This document shows positions 43,518 to 52,644 of a stretch of 64,000 nucleotides of DNA, piece by piece. The DNA is from Gammaproteobacteria bacterium (GTDB lineage Bacteria > Pseudomonadota > Gammaproteobacteria > Pseudomonadales > Pseudohongiellaceae), in assembly GCA_002706685.1 (NCBI GenBank), contig PALV01000013.1:1-64000 (forward strand). The letters run 5' to 3'. The notes beneath the pieces were generated by a model, which was given only the letters and a program-made list of their open reading frames with translations, was not told where the DNA came from and made no database searches. A program made the position numbers and the translations under genes. Each line of letters starts with the position of its first letter. Position 1 is the first letter of the stretch.

Positions 43518-45005
43518 TCAGGTCCTCCCATTTAATCCGGCCAGAACCGCTCTAAAACTCTCCAGGCCAGCTTCCAGATTTTCAATAATCTCCTCCGCCA
43601 GCTCATCCGGCTCCGGCAGGTTTTCCAAATCCGTCAGGCTTTTGTCTTTCAGCCAAAACACATCCAGGCTGGCCTTGTCACGGGCCACCAGCTCTTCATA
43701 ACTGTACTTGCGCCAGCGGCCATCCGGGTTGGTGTCGGCATCCCAGGTGGGTTTACGTTTGTGCCGGTTCTCCGGGTTGTAGCAGGCGATAAACTCGGCA
43801 AGATCCTCATAACGCAGCGGCTTTTTCTTCAGTGTGTGATGCACGTTGGTACGGTAATCGTAGTACCAAACCTCTTTAGTCCAAGGGTTTGGGCTGGCTT
43901 CACGGTTGTCGAAAAACAAGACGTTCGCCTTAACGCCATGCGCATAGAAAATGCCGGTGGGCAGTCGCAGAATGGTGTGCAGCTCTGTGTTTTCCAGCAG
44001 CTTGCGACGCACTGTTTCACCTGCTCCACCTTCAAACAAGACGTTGTCTGGCACAACAACGGCCGCTGTACCGGTAGTTTTGAGCATGCTGCGGATATGC
44101 TGCACAAAATTCAGCTGTTTGTTTGAGGTGGTCGCCCAGAAGTCCTGTCGGTTATAGGTTAGCTCATCAGTTTCCTGCTCGCCCTCGTCATTGGTAAAAC
44201 TCATCGAGCTTTTTTTGCCAAAGGGAGGATTGGCCAACACATAGTCAAAACTCTGCGGGCTTTGCGCCACCAGGGCGTCATTGGGGGAAATCAGGCTTTC
44301 ACCGTCAATCTCCCCGATGTTGTGCAAGAACATGTTCATCAGGCACATACGACGAGTGTTGGCGACGATCTCATTGCCAAAAAATGTTTGACGTTTCAGA
44401 AAGGCATTCTGCCGCTTATCGAGTTTGTGCTGATTGACTAGAAAGTCATAAGCAGAGAGAAAAAATCCGCCCGTTCCGCAGGCCGGGTCTGCGATAGTTT
44501 TCATGGGTTCCGGTCGCACACATTCGACCATAGCGCGAATCAAGGCCCGCGGTGTGAAGTACTGCCCGGCACCAGACTTGGTATCTTCGGCGTTTTTTTC
44601 CAGCAAGCCTTCGTAGATGTCCCCTTTGACATCAGCCTCCATGATTGCCCACTGCGTGCTGTCCACCATGTCGATCAGACGGTATAGCTTGGCGGGATCC
44701 TGGATCTTGTTCTGCGCCTTGGTGAAAATCTGCCCCAGCATGCCTTTGTGCGTGCCGAGCTCGCGCAGTAGCTCAACATAATGTACTTCCAGCTCAGCGC
44801 CGCGTTTGGCTTTCAGACTGGCCCAATTGTATTTGTCGGGAATACCAACATTGCGGTTGTACGGCGGCCTGGCGTATTCGTCGGCCATTTTCAGAAAGAT
44901 CAGGTAGGTAAGTTGTTCAAGGTAGTCACCGTAGCCGACACCGTCGTCGCGCAGCGTGGTGCAGAAGCTCCAGACTTTGGAGATGATGGGGGCGGTTGGG
45001 CTCAT
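43518..45005 (-). CDS. hsdM: Type I restriction-modification DNA methylase HsdM
   Basis: N6-adenine methyltransferase subunit, 495 aa. It has an HsdM helical N-terminal domain (GDYLEQLTYLIFLKMADE), the SAM site IADPACGTGGFFLSAYDFL near residue 180 and the catalytic ANPPFGKKSS near 255. The frame opens at 45050, but the ATG at 45005 (MSPTAPIIS) is the likely start. Its partners hsdS and hsdR lie 8 kb away on the same strand, separated by a defence gene cargo. Confidence 0.93.
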   Translation of the reverse strand: MSPTAPIISKVWSFCTTLRDDGVGYGDYLEQLTYLIFLKMADEYARPPYNRNVGIPDKYNWASLKAKRGAELEVHYVELLRELGTHKGMLGQIFTKAQNKIQDPAKLYRLIDMVDSTQWAIMEADVKGDIYEGLLEKNAEDTKSGAGQYFTPRALIRAMVECVRPEPMKTIADPACGTGGFFLSAYDFLVNQHKLDKRQNAFLKRQTFFGNEIVANTRRMCLMNMFLHNIGEIDGESLISPNDALVAQSPQSFDYVLANPPFGKKSSMSFTNDEGEQETDELTYNRQDFWATTSNKQLNFVQHIRSMLKTTGTAAVVVPDNVLFEGGAGETVRRKLLENTELHTILRLPTGIFYAHGVKANVLFFDNREASPNPWTKEVWYYDYRTNVHHTLKKKPLRYEDLAEFIACYNPENRHKRKPTWDADTNPDGRWRKYSYEELVARDKASLDVFWLKDKSLTDLENLPEPDELAEEIIENLEAGLESFRAVLAGLNGRT

Positions 45006-45059
45006 GGCGCGTCCTTTGTGCGAAAATCGCCTGAGTTTAGCACACCGCAACCACCAGAT

Positions 45060-46124
45060 TCAGACCCCAGGAATCAATGAAAGCCACTTCTTCTCTGCCA
45101 GCACCTGAACCGCCAATTCAATCTGGCGCTCTGTAAACTGTCGCTTGCGCTCATTCCAGGCATAGGTGCGCGTGATGATTTCTTCTGGTGTTGCGGCTGA
45201 TTCGGTTTTCACGATCCAGTGAACCGTAGCCAGCAACTCAAGCCCGAACGGCGACTCAAAACCTTCCACCAGATCGGAAACTCTGTCGAATCGCCCTTGG
45301 GTTTCAGGGTGCTGCTTAAGGAAACGTGCCGCATCCTCAGTGGCACCGGGCACCAGTTGCAGCGGTTTGTTCGGGGCATCACCACCATCGGCATAGCCAA
45401 AAATAAAATGCCCTTCCACCGCATTCAGTACATGCCGCAGATTCTCCGCATAAGGACCATAGTGAGCCTTCTGATACTGCAGACGCAGCGCCTCACCCGC
45501 CTCTTGCATAAAGTACATCAGCTTGTGGACTTCCAGCAGTGATACCGTCGGGTCCAGCAATCCACGCAGGTAGCGGTTCATCAACTCAACCAACGCCGCA
45601 CGACCTGCTGTCATCTCAGGTACCTTGCGGTTTTTCACCATTCTCCTGCTGGCAGGAGCACCACCCGGCTCATAAACAACCACCCGTACGTCAGACAGCG
45701 GCTGCAGCGCTGCCTCAATACGCGGTTTAACCTCGTCCCAGTCCAACCCACCCAGACCGCTGCCCAACGGGGGGACCGCAACGGACTGGATCTTGTACTT
45801 GCGCAGAGTCTCGACCAGAGCCTGCAGGCCGGTATCAATGTCGTCCATGCGGCTTGCGCCGCGCCAATGACGCTTGGTAGGGAAGTTGATGATGTAGCGC
45901 GGCGCAGTAAGCTGTCCGGTTTCATACACAAACATACGCCCCGGCTGCACCTGCTGCTGACGGCAGGCGGACTCGTAGGCAGAAAAGTTGTCCGGGAATG
46001 CTTTCTTGAACTGAAGGGCAATGCCACGGCCCATCACACCCACGCAGTTGACGGTATTGATAATGGCGTCGGTATCTTCGTTCAGAATGTCGCCTGACTT
46101 GAATTCAATCATTGCCGTTTCCAT
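45060..46124 (-). CDS. DarG-like macro-domain ADP-ribosylglycohydrolase
   Basis: About 354 aa. The N-terminal 150 residues are a macro domain (DAIINTVNCVGVMGRGIALQFKKAFP and VPPLGSGLGGLDWDEVKP), matching DarG, which removes ADP-ribose from DNA. The C-terminal half (LEVHKLMYFMQEAGEALRLQY, YGPYAENLRHVLNAVEGH) matches the DarG C-terminal domain and resembles Panacea/SocA antitoxin folds. No DarT toxin is beside it; a GIY-YIG gene takes that place. Start candidates are ATG 46124 and ATG 46112. It is 54 bp before hsdM. Confidence 0.85.
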   Translation of the reverse strand: METAMIEFKSGDILNEDTDAIINTVNCVGVMGRGIALQFKKAFPDNFSAYESACRQQQVQPGRMFVYETGQLTAPRYIINFPTKRHWRGASRMDDIDTGLQALVETLRKYKIQSVAVPPLGSGLGGLDWDEVKPRIEAALQPLSDVRVVVYEPGGAPASRRMVKNRKVPEMTAGRAALVELMNRYLRGLLDPTVSLLEVHKLMYFMQEAGEALRLQYQKAHYGPYAENLRHVLNAVEGHFIFGYADGGDAPNKPLQLVPGATEDAARFLKQHPETQGRFDRVSDLVEGFESPFGLELLATVHWIVKTESAATPEEIITRTYAWNERKRQFTERQIELAVQVLAEKKWLSLIPGV

Positions 46125-46152
46125 TAGCCGTAGTACCAATCGGGCCTGATTT

Positions 46153-46650
46153 CTAGCCGGGGCCGGTGGCCTGGATGCCAAGTTTCGAGGTACGCAGCTC
46201 AAACAACAGCGGTGACTCGGTATTGCCGGATGTGGCGGTATCGGCAGCAGCTTTGGCGGGACGGGTATTGGCCAAAAAGCAATCTATGCGGCGCGCCTCT
46301 TCCACCAGACGCGACTCCAAATACTTGGCATGCGCCTTGTTCAGGTTATTGGCCGCCGAGGTAATCAGCACTGCCGTGGTCCACCAATCCTTTTTAACGT
46401 CGTGACTTTTGATGCGATCGCCAATGTCCTCGCCCTCACCCACATACAACAGCGGGCCGTTATCGTCCTCGCCCAGCAGCAGATACACACCGGTATAACG
46501 CGCCTCGGTGCGGCGCAACGCCGCACTCAATTGCGTGCGCGGCGTCATCAGCACATGGCCGGTCCAGTTGAACACCTCGGCGGTGAGCATGCCGTCGGGT
46601 TTGCCGTCGATGAAGAAGAGTTCGAGGGATTGGGGTTTGGTGTGGAGCAT
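46153..46650 (-). CDS. GIY-YIG nuclease family protein
   Basis: 165 aa. The GIY-YIG core is seen as GVYLLLGEDDNGPLLYVGEGEDIGDRIKSH near residues 54-85; the two tyrosines, the arginine in DRI, the glutamate in KYLESRLVEEA and the asparagine in LANTRPA correspond to the catalytic set. It lies 28 bp upstream of the macro-domain gene. Similar GIY-YIG proteins occur beside type I restriction genes. A role in cutting modified or foreign DNA is inferred. Confidence 0.78.
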   Translation of the reverse strand: MLHTKPQSLELFFIDGKPDGMLTAEVFNWTGHVLMTPRTQLSAALRRTEARYTGVYLLLGEDDNGPLLYVGEGEDIGDRIKSHDVKKDWWTTAVLITSAANNLNKAHAKYLESRLVEEARRIDCFLANTRPAKAAADTATSGNTESPLLFELRTSKLGIQATGPG

Positions 46651-46700
46651 GGTGATTTAAGCCTTATTGGAAAAATTCGAGCGATGAGCGGCTAGCCAAC

Positions 46701-47483
46701 TCAAGCCACTTTGCGAAGCAGCTTACGCCGGAAGTCATCCTCCGCGTTCAATGACGCGATCATCTCACCGCCCACATTCGACAATCGAGCCAGATCAGCA
46801 CGGGGAATATCCTGTTGATCCGCAAAGATCAGCAAGGAGTCAAAATCAACGTGATGCTGGTGGAAGTACTGCAGAAAGATCGTGGCCAGGCGCGCCTTAT
46901 CGCGATTGGGGATGCCAAACACAAAAACCGGCAGATCGTTACGCCCATCCAGGCAGAAGTCCACCGGGTAGTTTTCCGCGCCGGGAATGCCGGGCACAGA
47001 AAAATCCTTGTGCACTTTTTCTGCAGAGACCAGCGACAGAATCTGTTCCTGCAAGTCGTCGTAGAACGTGCTCGCCACCCGAGAACGGTTCAGGAAAGTC
47101 AGATCATAAATGCGGGTAATAGCCTGACCCAACCTGAATGAGCTTACTGCCAGCTCGGCAGGTGCACACTCCAGCCAGAACTGGCCGCTACTCTCGTCGT
47201 AGGAGACACCCTGCTCTGCCGTAACCTGACTCCACAGCTGGGCCCTTGAGTCTTCAAAGAACTTATCAACGTCATTTTCATAGCTCAAGTGCATCAGGGT
47301 ATGACCACCGTCACTGACACGCAGCCCGCCGGTAGCAGTATCCGTGAGGTAAATCGGATACTGGTCGCCGTCCGGGTAAGTGAAAGGTGTCTCCAGCATC
47401 ACCAGACCATTTCCGCGGTGATGCAGCCGGACCTGGGTGCAGAATTGCTCACATAATGTTTGTTCGTTCAAGTGCTCAATCAT
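46701..47483 (-). CDS. DUF1828-like protein in defence island
   Basis: 260 aa soluble protein. The N-terminal part has a pattern YPDGDQYPIYLTDTATGGLRVSDGGHTL like DUF1828; the C-terminal part (VDFCLDGRNDLPVFVFGIPNRDKARLATIFLQYF) has the look of the companion DUF1829 fold. Function unknown; such proteins occur in mobile and defence regions. The frame opens at 47516 but the ATG at 47483 (MIEHLNEQ) lies four bases after the protease stop and is preferred. Confidence 0.7.
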   Translation of the reverse strand: MIEHLNEQTLCEQFCTQVRLHHRGNGLVMLETPFTYPDGDQYPIYLTDTATGGLRVSDGGHTLMHLSYENDVDKFFEDSRAQLWSQVTAEQGVSYDESSGQFWLECAPAELAVSSFRLGQAITRIYDLTFLNRSRVASTFYDDLQEQILSLVSAEKVHKDFSVPGIPGAENYPVDFCLDGRNDLPVFVFGIPNRDKARLATIFLQYFHQHHVDFDSLLIFADQQDIPRADLARLSNVGGEMIASLNAEDDFRRKLLRKVA

Positions 47484-47487
47484 ATCT

Positions 47488-49992
47488 TTAAACCTGAATC
47501 GCCACCGGCATCGCAACTTTCGCCGCCACAGCCGAATACAAATTCACGTCAACTTCCGGCGCATGAATGGAAACTATGAGCGAATACCGTGCTGCCTGGT
47601 TATATCGCTCCAGAGCATGCCGGGTCTTCCACCACCCTACAGCCGGATAAATGCCGATCACGCCACGGCTAGCAAGATCTGCAGCAGTGCCATGCCAAAC
47701 GTCAGAGTGAAGTGATCCACGATGACGGTTATTTGTGCCTAACAACCAGTTGGCATCCCTACCGTCAGTTTTGGTTTTCTCTTCTTCGTCCCGAGCTGCC
47801 GCATTGATGCGATTTCGGAAATCCTGCTCTGACTCATGTGCCCTTCTGACATCAAACCGCAGGCCGTGTGATTCGTAGCGGTAGCGTGAGGTGACGCCCC
47901 GAGCGGACGGGTTTGGTTCAATGAAATACGACAAGGTAACTCGCATCTCGACCGGTGTTTCGCCGAGAGCTTCCAGCTCGTCGAGAGGCCACGGCAGGCG
48001 GTGTAGATTCATGTCACGTAACGAGGCATCTTTGCCGGGGCGCCTCTGGAAAGGATAGAGACGATCTTCGCAGACCAGGGTCAAGGAATTGTCCATACTC
48101 CACATTGCCCTGTCCAAGTCGGGAATACCGAACCCGCAGTGACGAATCAGATCCGCAATATCACCTTTCGATGGTTTTCCTTTTGCTGGCAAGAATGTAT
48201 TGCACATCGCCTCTGTCCATCGGGCGGAATGTACCATCAGCGCCCGAACAGACTCAGGCCACAGACTCGGATACTCAGCCATCAACTGTGCAGCCATTCG
48301 TGCAGCTAAGGCAGTCGCCGCACTGGTGGCATTTGTCGTAGTAAACAAGCGATCGGTCAGGTCAGCGTTAGTGGTCAGCAGACTAAGACTGGACATCCAA
48401 ACCGCACTCAGCGAATCATGCGCCGCATTTCCACCCTCAAAAACGACATCTGGTTTCAACGGCCAGTGCGGTTGCCAGGTCTGCGAGGTCGTACTGAAGG
48501 GACTCAAACCACCCGCCGGGGCAATCGGCTTGTAGGCCGTAGCGTCTGTTTCGGTGATGTTCACCAGCTCAGTTGCAGCACCCACTGTCAGCGCATTCCA
48601 TGCCTGGGCCGGATCATGAATGCTGTCTCTAGAATTGCTGGCAGGATATTCAGCCCATGCATTAGGGTCTTCTATATTGCCCGCCGACAACACGAATAAT
48701 CTTGGGGTTTCGGATTGCCCCTCAGCGTCGGACGCCAAGCGATCAATGGCAGCGGACCACGCTGACGGTCGTCCACGATCCCGGTTATCCCGCGCAGTCA
48801 CGGACATACTGAACACACGCCTTCGTTCTGGGTCAGTGACTTCGGGACGAGCAACCGCTTCAGTCGTCAGATAACCATGGTGGCGAGCATCACCACCATT
48901 GGCGTGGTTATCAGGTAACAGTTTGACCGACTCCAAACGGTGTGTGATCGACATGGGTTCAACACTGGAAAGCGCTTCGGTCAAATTACCCGCCAGCGCC
49001 AGCCCTGCCATCGCAGTGCCATGACCATGACTGTCATTGACACCCCAACCCGGCTCCACACTGTGCAAATCATCCGCATTCAACGCTGGCGAAAGCAACG
49101 GGTGACCGCGATTGACACCAGTATCGAACAAGCATACATGGGGAACATCGGCGGCTTCAGCAGGCATTGTCGCTCTGGCAAGCAACTCATCCAGCCACTC
49201 CGGTTGCTCACCGGGAGGCAGCTCATCGAAGAACCCTGCAGTCTCTTTGGCGCGTCGCAACTCGGCAATTGTATTGAGCACCATCATGGACCGCTTCATA
49301 CGCTCGACGGTGCCTTCTACCAAAAGAACCGTGCGCTCGGGAAATTGCAGCTCTCCCGGCGCGATCCTGAACTCCATGCCTTGTGCCAGTTGCCGAAAAG
49401 TGCCCGTAACTGCAGCCCTGTCGCCACGAACAGGCAACCACACCTCCCACCAAAGCATTTCATCATCCGCTGTGGGCAAGGCATCGGGGGTATCGGTCCA
49501 AAGTGCCGTCAGCGTCGCAGCACGGACCTCAGCAATCGCATTGAGCAACTTGGCATTCCTTGGGCCTGATTTTGTGTCTTTGGATTCATCAAGATAGGAA
49601 TGAATCAACCTCTCCAGCACAATAAGCTTGCCGTCAGGAACAAACACAGTGGCAAAGGTCTGTTGCCCTTCATGCCGTACATTCATGAGCTCAACACCAG
49701 CGGACTCTCGCGCCAGAGACTCAAATGCCAACTCAATATCGGGGAAACTTTCAAACTCGATTTGCAGGCCGAAGCCTTGATCAAACCCAGCAGCCTCTTG
49801 CATGGCCCGTGCGTCGTGAAAAAGAGGCTTGAGAGACAGCACCTGCTGCGCCAATCTGGCGCCATGTTCATACCGATTCCGATCGGGAATGGCCTTGCCT
49901 TCAATTTTGCGAGGCGGCCTTGCAAACGGCTCTGATTCAGCGCGATTTTTTAGTATGAAATGCGACTTTCTTTGATCGTCCTGATTCGCCAT
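47488..49992 (-). CDS. ietS: Subtilisin-like serine protease, IetS-type
   Basis: 834 aa S8-family protease without signal peptide, so probably cytoplasmic. The catalytic triad is intact: Asp in VCLFDTGVNRGHPLL near residue 290, His in NDSHGHGTAMAGLALAG near 325 and Ser in TNATSAATALAARMAAQ near 555. A long N-terminal region (about 270 residues) precedes the protease and a C-terminal domain follows. Together with the AAA ATPase gene 23 bp upstream it matches the ietAS pair, first described as a plasmid toxin-antitoxin and later as an anti-phage system. Confidence 0.82.
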   Translation of the reverse strand: MANQDDQRKSHFILKNRAESEPFARPPRKIEGKAIPDRNRYEHGARLAQQVLSLKPLFHDARAMQEAAGFDQGFGLQIEFESFPDIELAFESLARESAGVELMNVRHEGQQTFATVFVPDGKLIVLERLIHSYLDESKDTKSGPRNAKLLNAIAEVRAATLTALWTDTPDALPTADDEMLWWEVWLPVRGDRAAVTGTFRQLAQGMEFRIAPGELQFPERTVLLVEGTVERMKRSMMVLNTIAELRRAKETAGFFDELPPGEQPEWLDELLARATMPAEAADVPHVCLFDTGVNRGHPLLSPALNADDLHSVEPGWGVNDSHGHGTAMAGLALAGNLTEALSSVEPMSITHRLESVKLLPDNHANGGDARHHGYLTTEAVARPEVTDPERRRVFSMSVTARDNRDRGRPSAWSAAIDRLASDAEGQSETPRLFVLSAGNIEDPNAWAEYPASNSRDSIHDPAQAWNALTVGAATELVNITETDATAYKPIAPAGGLSPFSTTSQTWQPHWPLKPDVVFEGGNAAHDSLSAVWMSSLSLLTTNADLTDRLFTTTNATSAATALAARMAAQLMAEYPSLWPESVRALMVHSARWTEAMCNTFLPAKGKPSKGDIADLIRHCGFGIPDLDRAMWSMDNSLTLVCEDRLYPFQRRPGKDASLRDMNLHRLPWPLDELEALGETPVEMRVTLSYFIEPNPSARGVTSRYRYESHGLRFDVRRAHESEQDFRNRINAAARDEEEKTKTDGRDANWLLGTNNRHRGSLHSDVWHGTAADLASRGVIGIYPAVGWWKTRHALERYNQAARYSLIVSIHAPEVDVNLYSAVAAKVAMPVAIQV

Positions 49993-50015
49993 GCGACACC
50001 CTGTCCTCTACTCGA

Positions 50016-51017
50016 TCAATTACTTCCCTTGAGTCTGCTGGAAGCCAATTGGCGTTCTTCCAGCATCCCGCGAATATCTGATTCCGCAACGTGATCCCGC
50101 TGCTCAATCAGGACAACCTTCAAGGCGTCATCTGCTGCGCGGGTGATTTCCGCGTAGCTTAGGCCCAGGGCATGCTTGGCCAGCCGTTTCCAGGAAACAC
50201 CTTTGACAGCCTTTCTGGCCAGGCGCGATTTGAGCAGGCTGGCAATATGCGCTTCATCGGGCAACTGGTAATGCAGCATGTCGTCAAAGCGCCGGAACAG
50301 GGCGTGGTCGAGGATTTCGGGGTGGTTGGTGGCAGCCAGAATCAGGCTGTGGGACGCATCCTGCTCGATCATCTGCAGGAAGCTGTTCAGGATTCGACGG
50401 ATTTCGCCCACATCGTTAGCCAGACCACGCTGGGAGCCTATGGCATCAAACTCATCGAAGAAGTAAACACCACGCGTGCGGTCAGTGGCTTCAAACACCT
50501 GGCGCAATTTGGCAGCCGTCTCACCCATGTATTTCGTGATCAGTCCATCCAGACGGACCTGGAACAGTGGCAAACCCAACTCACCCGCCAGTACGGAGGC
50601 TGTCATGGTCTTGCCGGTACCGGGTGGGCCCATCAATAACAGTTTGCGGCGTGGCTGCAGGCCATTGGACAGCAGCAATGTCGCCTGCCGTTGCTCCCGG
50701 ATGATGCGCTCCAGCTTACTTGCCAGCTCGTCATCCAGCACCATGTCGCTCAAGCGGAACTTGGGGTAAGTAACCGTGAGCAGGCCAGCCAGTTCACCGC
50801 GCGGGCGGCTGATAGGCACGGCCTTGTCACCTTCCTGCGCAGACAGCCCACGGCGGGCTTTGGCCTGATCCACCAACGCACGTAGCTCTTCGGCCAGCTT
50901 GCCATGACCCAGTTTGGCTTCATGCGCCGCCAACTGCATGGCAACGGAATAAAAGCGCTGATCGTCACCTTCGAGGTGCGATTTGAGCAAGGATTTAAGT
51001 TGATCGGCGCTGGCCAT
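50016..51017 (-). CDS. ietA: AAA+ ATPase, IetA-type
   Basis: 333 aa AAA+ ATPase. It has an N-terminal helical domain (residues 1-90), Walker A LLMGPPGTGKTMTASVLAGE near 130, Walker B GVYFFDEFDAIGSQRG near 190, sensor 1 LILAATNHPEILD near 230 and the arginine finger FRRFDD. The ATG at 51017 has an AGGAG ribosome site; the frame opens six codons earlier. It partners the downstream S8 protease, holding it in check in the ietAS model. Confidence 0.83.
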   Translation of the reverse strand: MASADQLKSLLKSHLEGDDQRFYSVAMQLAAHEAKLGHGKLAEELRALVDQAKARRGLSAQEGDKAVPISRPRGELAGLLTVTYPKFRLSDMVLDDELASKLERIIREQRQATLLLSNGLQPRRKLLLMGPPGTGKTMTASVLAGELGLPLFQVRLDGLITKYMGETAAKLRQVFEATDRTRGVYFFDEFDAIGSQRGLANDVGEIRRILNSFLQMIEQDASHSLILAATNHPEILDHALFRRFDDMLHYQLPDEAHIASLLKSRLARKAVKGVSWKRLAKHALGLSYAEITRAADDALKVVLIEQRDHVAESDIRGMLEERQLASSRLKGSN

Positions 51018-51144
51018 GGGTGGCTCCTTAGACACTAGTCGTTATGTTAGTTCAAATTATTCGATAGTTCGAGTTCGTATGCAGAGTGTACATTTTCAAA
51101 CCGCAACACTTTTGACAAGCGCGGAAGCAATAATTTTCAACAGA

Positions 51145-52644
51145 CTAACCGTCGACCTTTTCTTTTGAGCTGATACCCAATTTGCGAATGACCTCCCTAT
51201 ATTCTCGCAGTTGCTTTGAATCCTTCAGCGAATCAAACGCAGACAAGTAACTATAATATCCTTGAAGCTGCTTGAGCCTGCCCACATACTGCGAGGGGTT
51301 GATGCCTGCCTGGTGAAATATTGCTCTGATTCTTTTCCTGTAAGCCCGCGATGGCTGCACCTTTTCGTTTACTACTAGACCCGTAACAACTTGGCTAGAC
51401 CTGATGCTGGCGATCCGCGTCTTCTTGCTATTTAGTCTCATCCCATGGGCTTTGAGTCCTTCTTCGCATTCTCTGATCAATTGTGCTACAACCTGCTTCG
51501 ACCCACCGCTCAAGGTAATATCATCTGCGTACCTTGTGTAGGTGACGCCAACATCAGAAGCGGCCGCGAATAGCCTTTCGTCAAAATCGAAAAGAATAGC
51601 ATTGGAAATTTCAGGGCTAGTAGGGGCTCCTTGAGGTAACGAATTATTGAACGTTACTAATCCCGCAATTGACCGAGATAGCTCACTGCCATAGCCATGC
51701 TTTCGTAAGCACTCAAAAACCATCTTCTTGTCTACCGAGCCAAAGAAGTCCTCAATATCGACATTTCCCACGTAGGATTTTCTGGCATGCTCGTTAGCAT
51801 TGGTGATGATGGATTTCCCGATCCTATATGAGTGGCAAGCGTTATGCGCGTTAAACTGAGAAAGAATATAGGACTTAATCCAGTATTGAATCGATTTAAG
51901 AAAAAATCTTGGCGACGATATTTCTCTGCTACCGCCACCTTTTTTTCCGATTCTAAATGTACGGTAGTGATTTTCCGGCTTGTGAACGAATGACGTAAGA
52001 AGCCGGGGAGACACTCCAATACATAGCCCGAGTTGTGAAATAGTCAGGTCTTGCGTGTCAGAGTTATCGTTACTAGCCTGCTTAATTGCTCTGAGTGTTG
52101 GAAACGAGCAGTAACGATATCGATATGAAGGGATGTTGGATGTGTGACGATCAAGACCAACTGAGAGAAGTTGCTCTGAGACCCGCGGCCAGTAAATTCT
52201 GGCTCTGAGACGAGTCGACTCCGTTCGCGAAGGCTCAGAGCCAGAATTTACTGGCCGCGAGCCCTCTTGTAATGCACTACTAGCTTCTGAAGATGGCGAA
52301 TCACCATCCGAATCTTGAGCCACATCACCCAACGACGCTAGGTTAGCATCGTACACAGCTCTCAGCAAGGTCACCCGTGCCTTATCACGATGAACTCGTA
52401 GTTTATATCCTAATGCATGATTCCCCGCACTAGTTAACGAGAATATCTCATATTTTTTATTTAATTCAATGACATAATTGCGATCAAGCCACTCATTGAA
52501 GATAATGCGCAGAAAATTCCTATCAGGCCATGCTGTCACATCTGGATACACAAGTTTCAAAAAACCTATGACCTCTGATGGAGTGGCTGGTTGAACCGCA
52601 CCAAGTCCCCAGAGTAATAATCTATTATTAAATTTGACGCTCAT
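51145..52644 (-). CDS. Retron reverse transcriptase with N-terminal winged helix
   Basis: 499 aa frame. Residues 1-95 look like a winged-helix domain (LLLWGLGAVQPATPSEVIGFL, YEIFSLTSAGNHALGY). Residues 96-168 are a Ser/Glu/Arg-rich linker encoded by the predicted msr-msd RNA itself. The RT core starts near 200: HKPENHYRTFRIGKKGG, VDIEDFFGSV (first catalytic Asp 297), NSLPQGAPTSPEISNAI, YADD at 372-375 and VVTGLVVNEKVQPSRAYRKR, the retron VTG motif. No ATG, GTG or TTG occurs between the hairpin and residue 211, and the next Met is 308, past the first catalytic Asp. The start overlaps the effector stop (ATGA). The stretch is visibly AT-richer than the core genome. Confidence 0.87.
   Translation of the reverse strand: MSVKFNNRLLLWGLGAVQPATPSEVIGFLKLVYPDVTAWPDRNFLRIIFNEWLDRNYVIELNKKYEIFSLTSAGNHALGYKLRVHRDKARVTLLRAVYDANLASLGDVAQDSDGDSPSSEASSALQEGSRPVNSGSEPSRTESTRLRARIYWPRVSEQLLSVGLDRHTSNIPSYRYRYCSFPTLRAIKQASNDNSDTQDLTISQLGLCIGVSPRLLTSFVHKPENHYRTFRIGKKGGGSREISSPRFFLKSIQYWIKSYILSQFNAHNACHSYRIGKSIITNANEHARKSYVGNVDIEDFFGSVDKKMVFECLRKHGYGSELSRSIAGLVTFNNSLPQGAPTSPEISNAILFDFDERLFAAASDVGVTYTRYADDITLSGGSKQVVAQLIRECEEGLKAHGMRLNSKKTRIASIRSSQVVTGLVVNEKVQPSRAYRKRIRAIFHQAGINPSQYVGRLKQLQGYYSYLSAFDSLKDSKQLREYREVIRKLGISSKEKVDG
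52143..52357 (-). ncRNA. Predicted retron msr-msd RNA inside the RT frame
   Basis: Minus-strand elements in order. a1 at 52357-52341 (TGTG, bulged T, ACGAT, GCTA, ACC). TAGCG at 52340-52336, with a candidate branch G at 52338. A short msr hairpin GATGGTG-ATT-CGCCATC at 52308-52292, like the stem-loop of Eco1 msr. The msd stem at 52259-52184. Then a2 at 52158-52143 (GGT, CTTG, ATCGT, CACA), which pairs with a1 over 12 bp with one bulge and a 4x4 internal loop. This is the retron order. Boundaries and branch site are inferred from folding by eye. Confidence 0.75.
52184..52259 (-). repeat. Perfect 26-bp inverted repeat (msd stem)
   Basis: Arms 52184-52209 and 52234-52259 are exactly complementary over 26 bp; on the minus strand the first arm begins CGCGGCCAGTAAATTC and the second ends GAATTTACTGGCCGCG. 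The 24-nt loop holds the palindromes TTCGCGAA and AGTCGACT. It encodes about residues 129-154 of the RT frame. Confidence 0.97.

Noticed and set aside
45060..46650. Complete DarTG toxin-antitoxin system
   Set aside because: Only the DarG-like gene is present; the neighbour has GIY-YIG motifs and no ADP-ribosyltransferase features.
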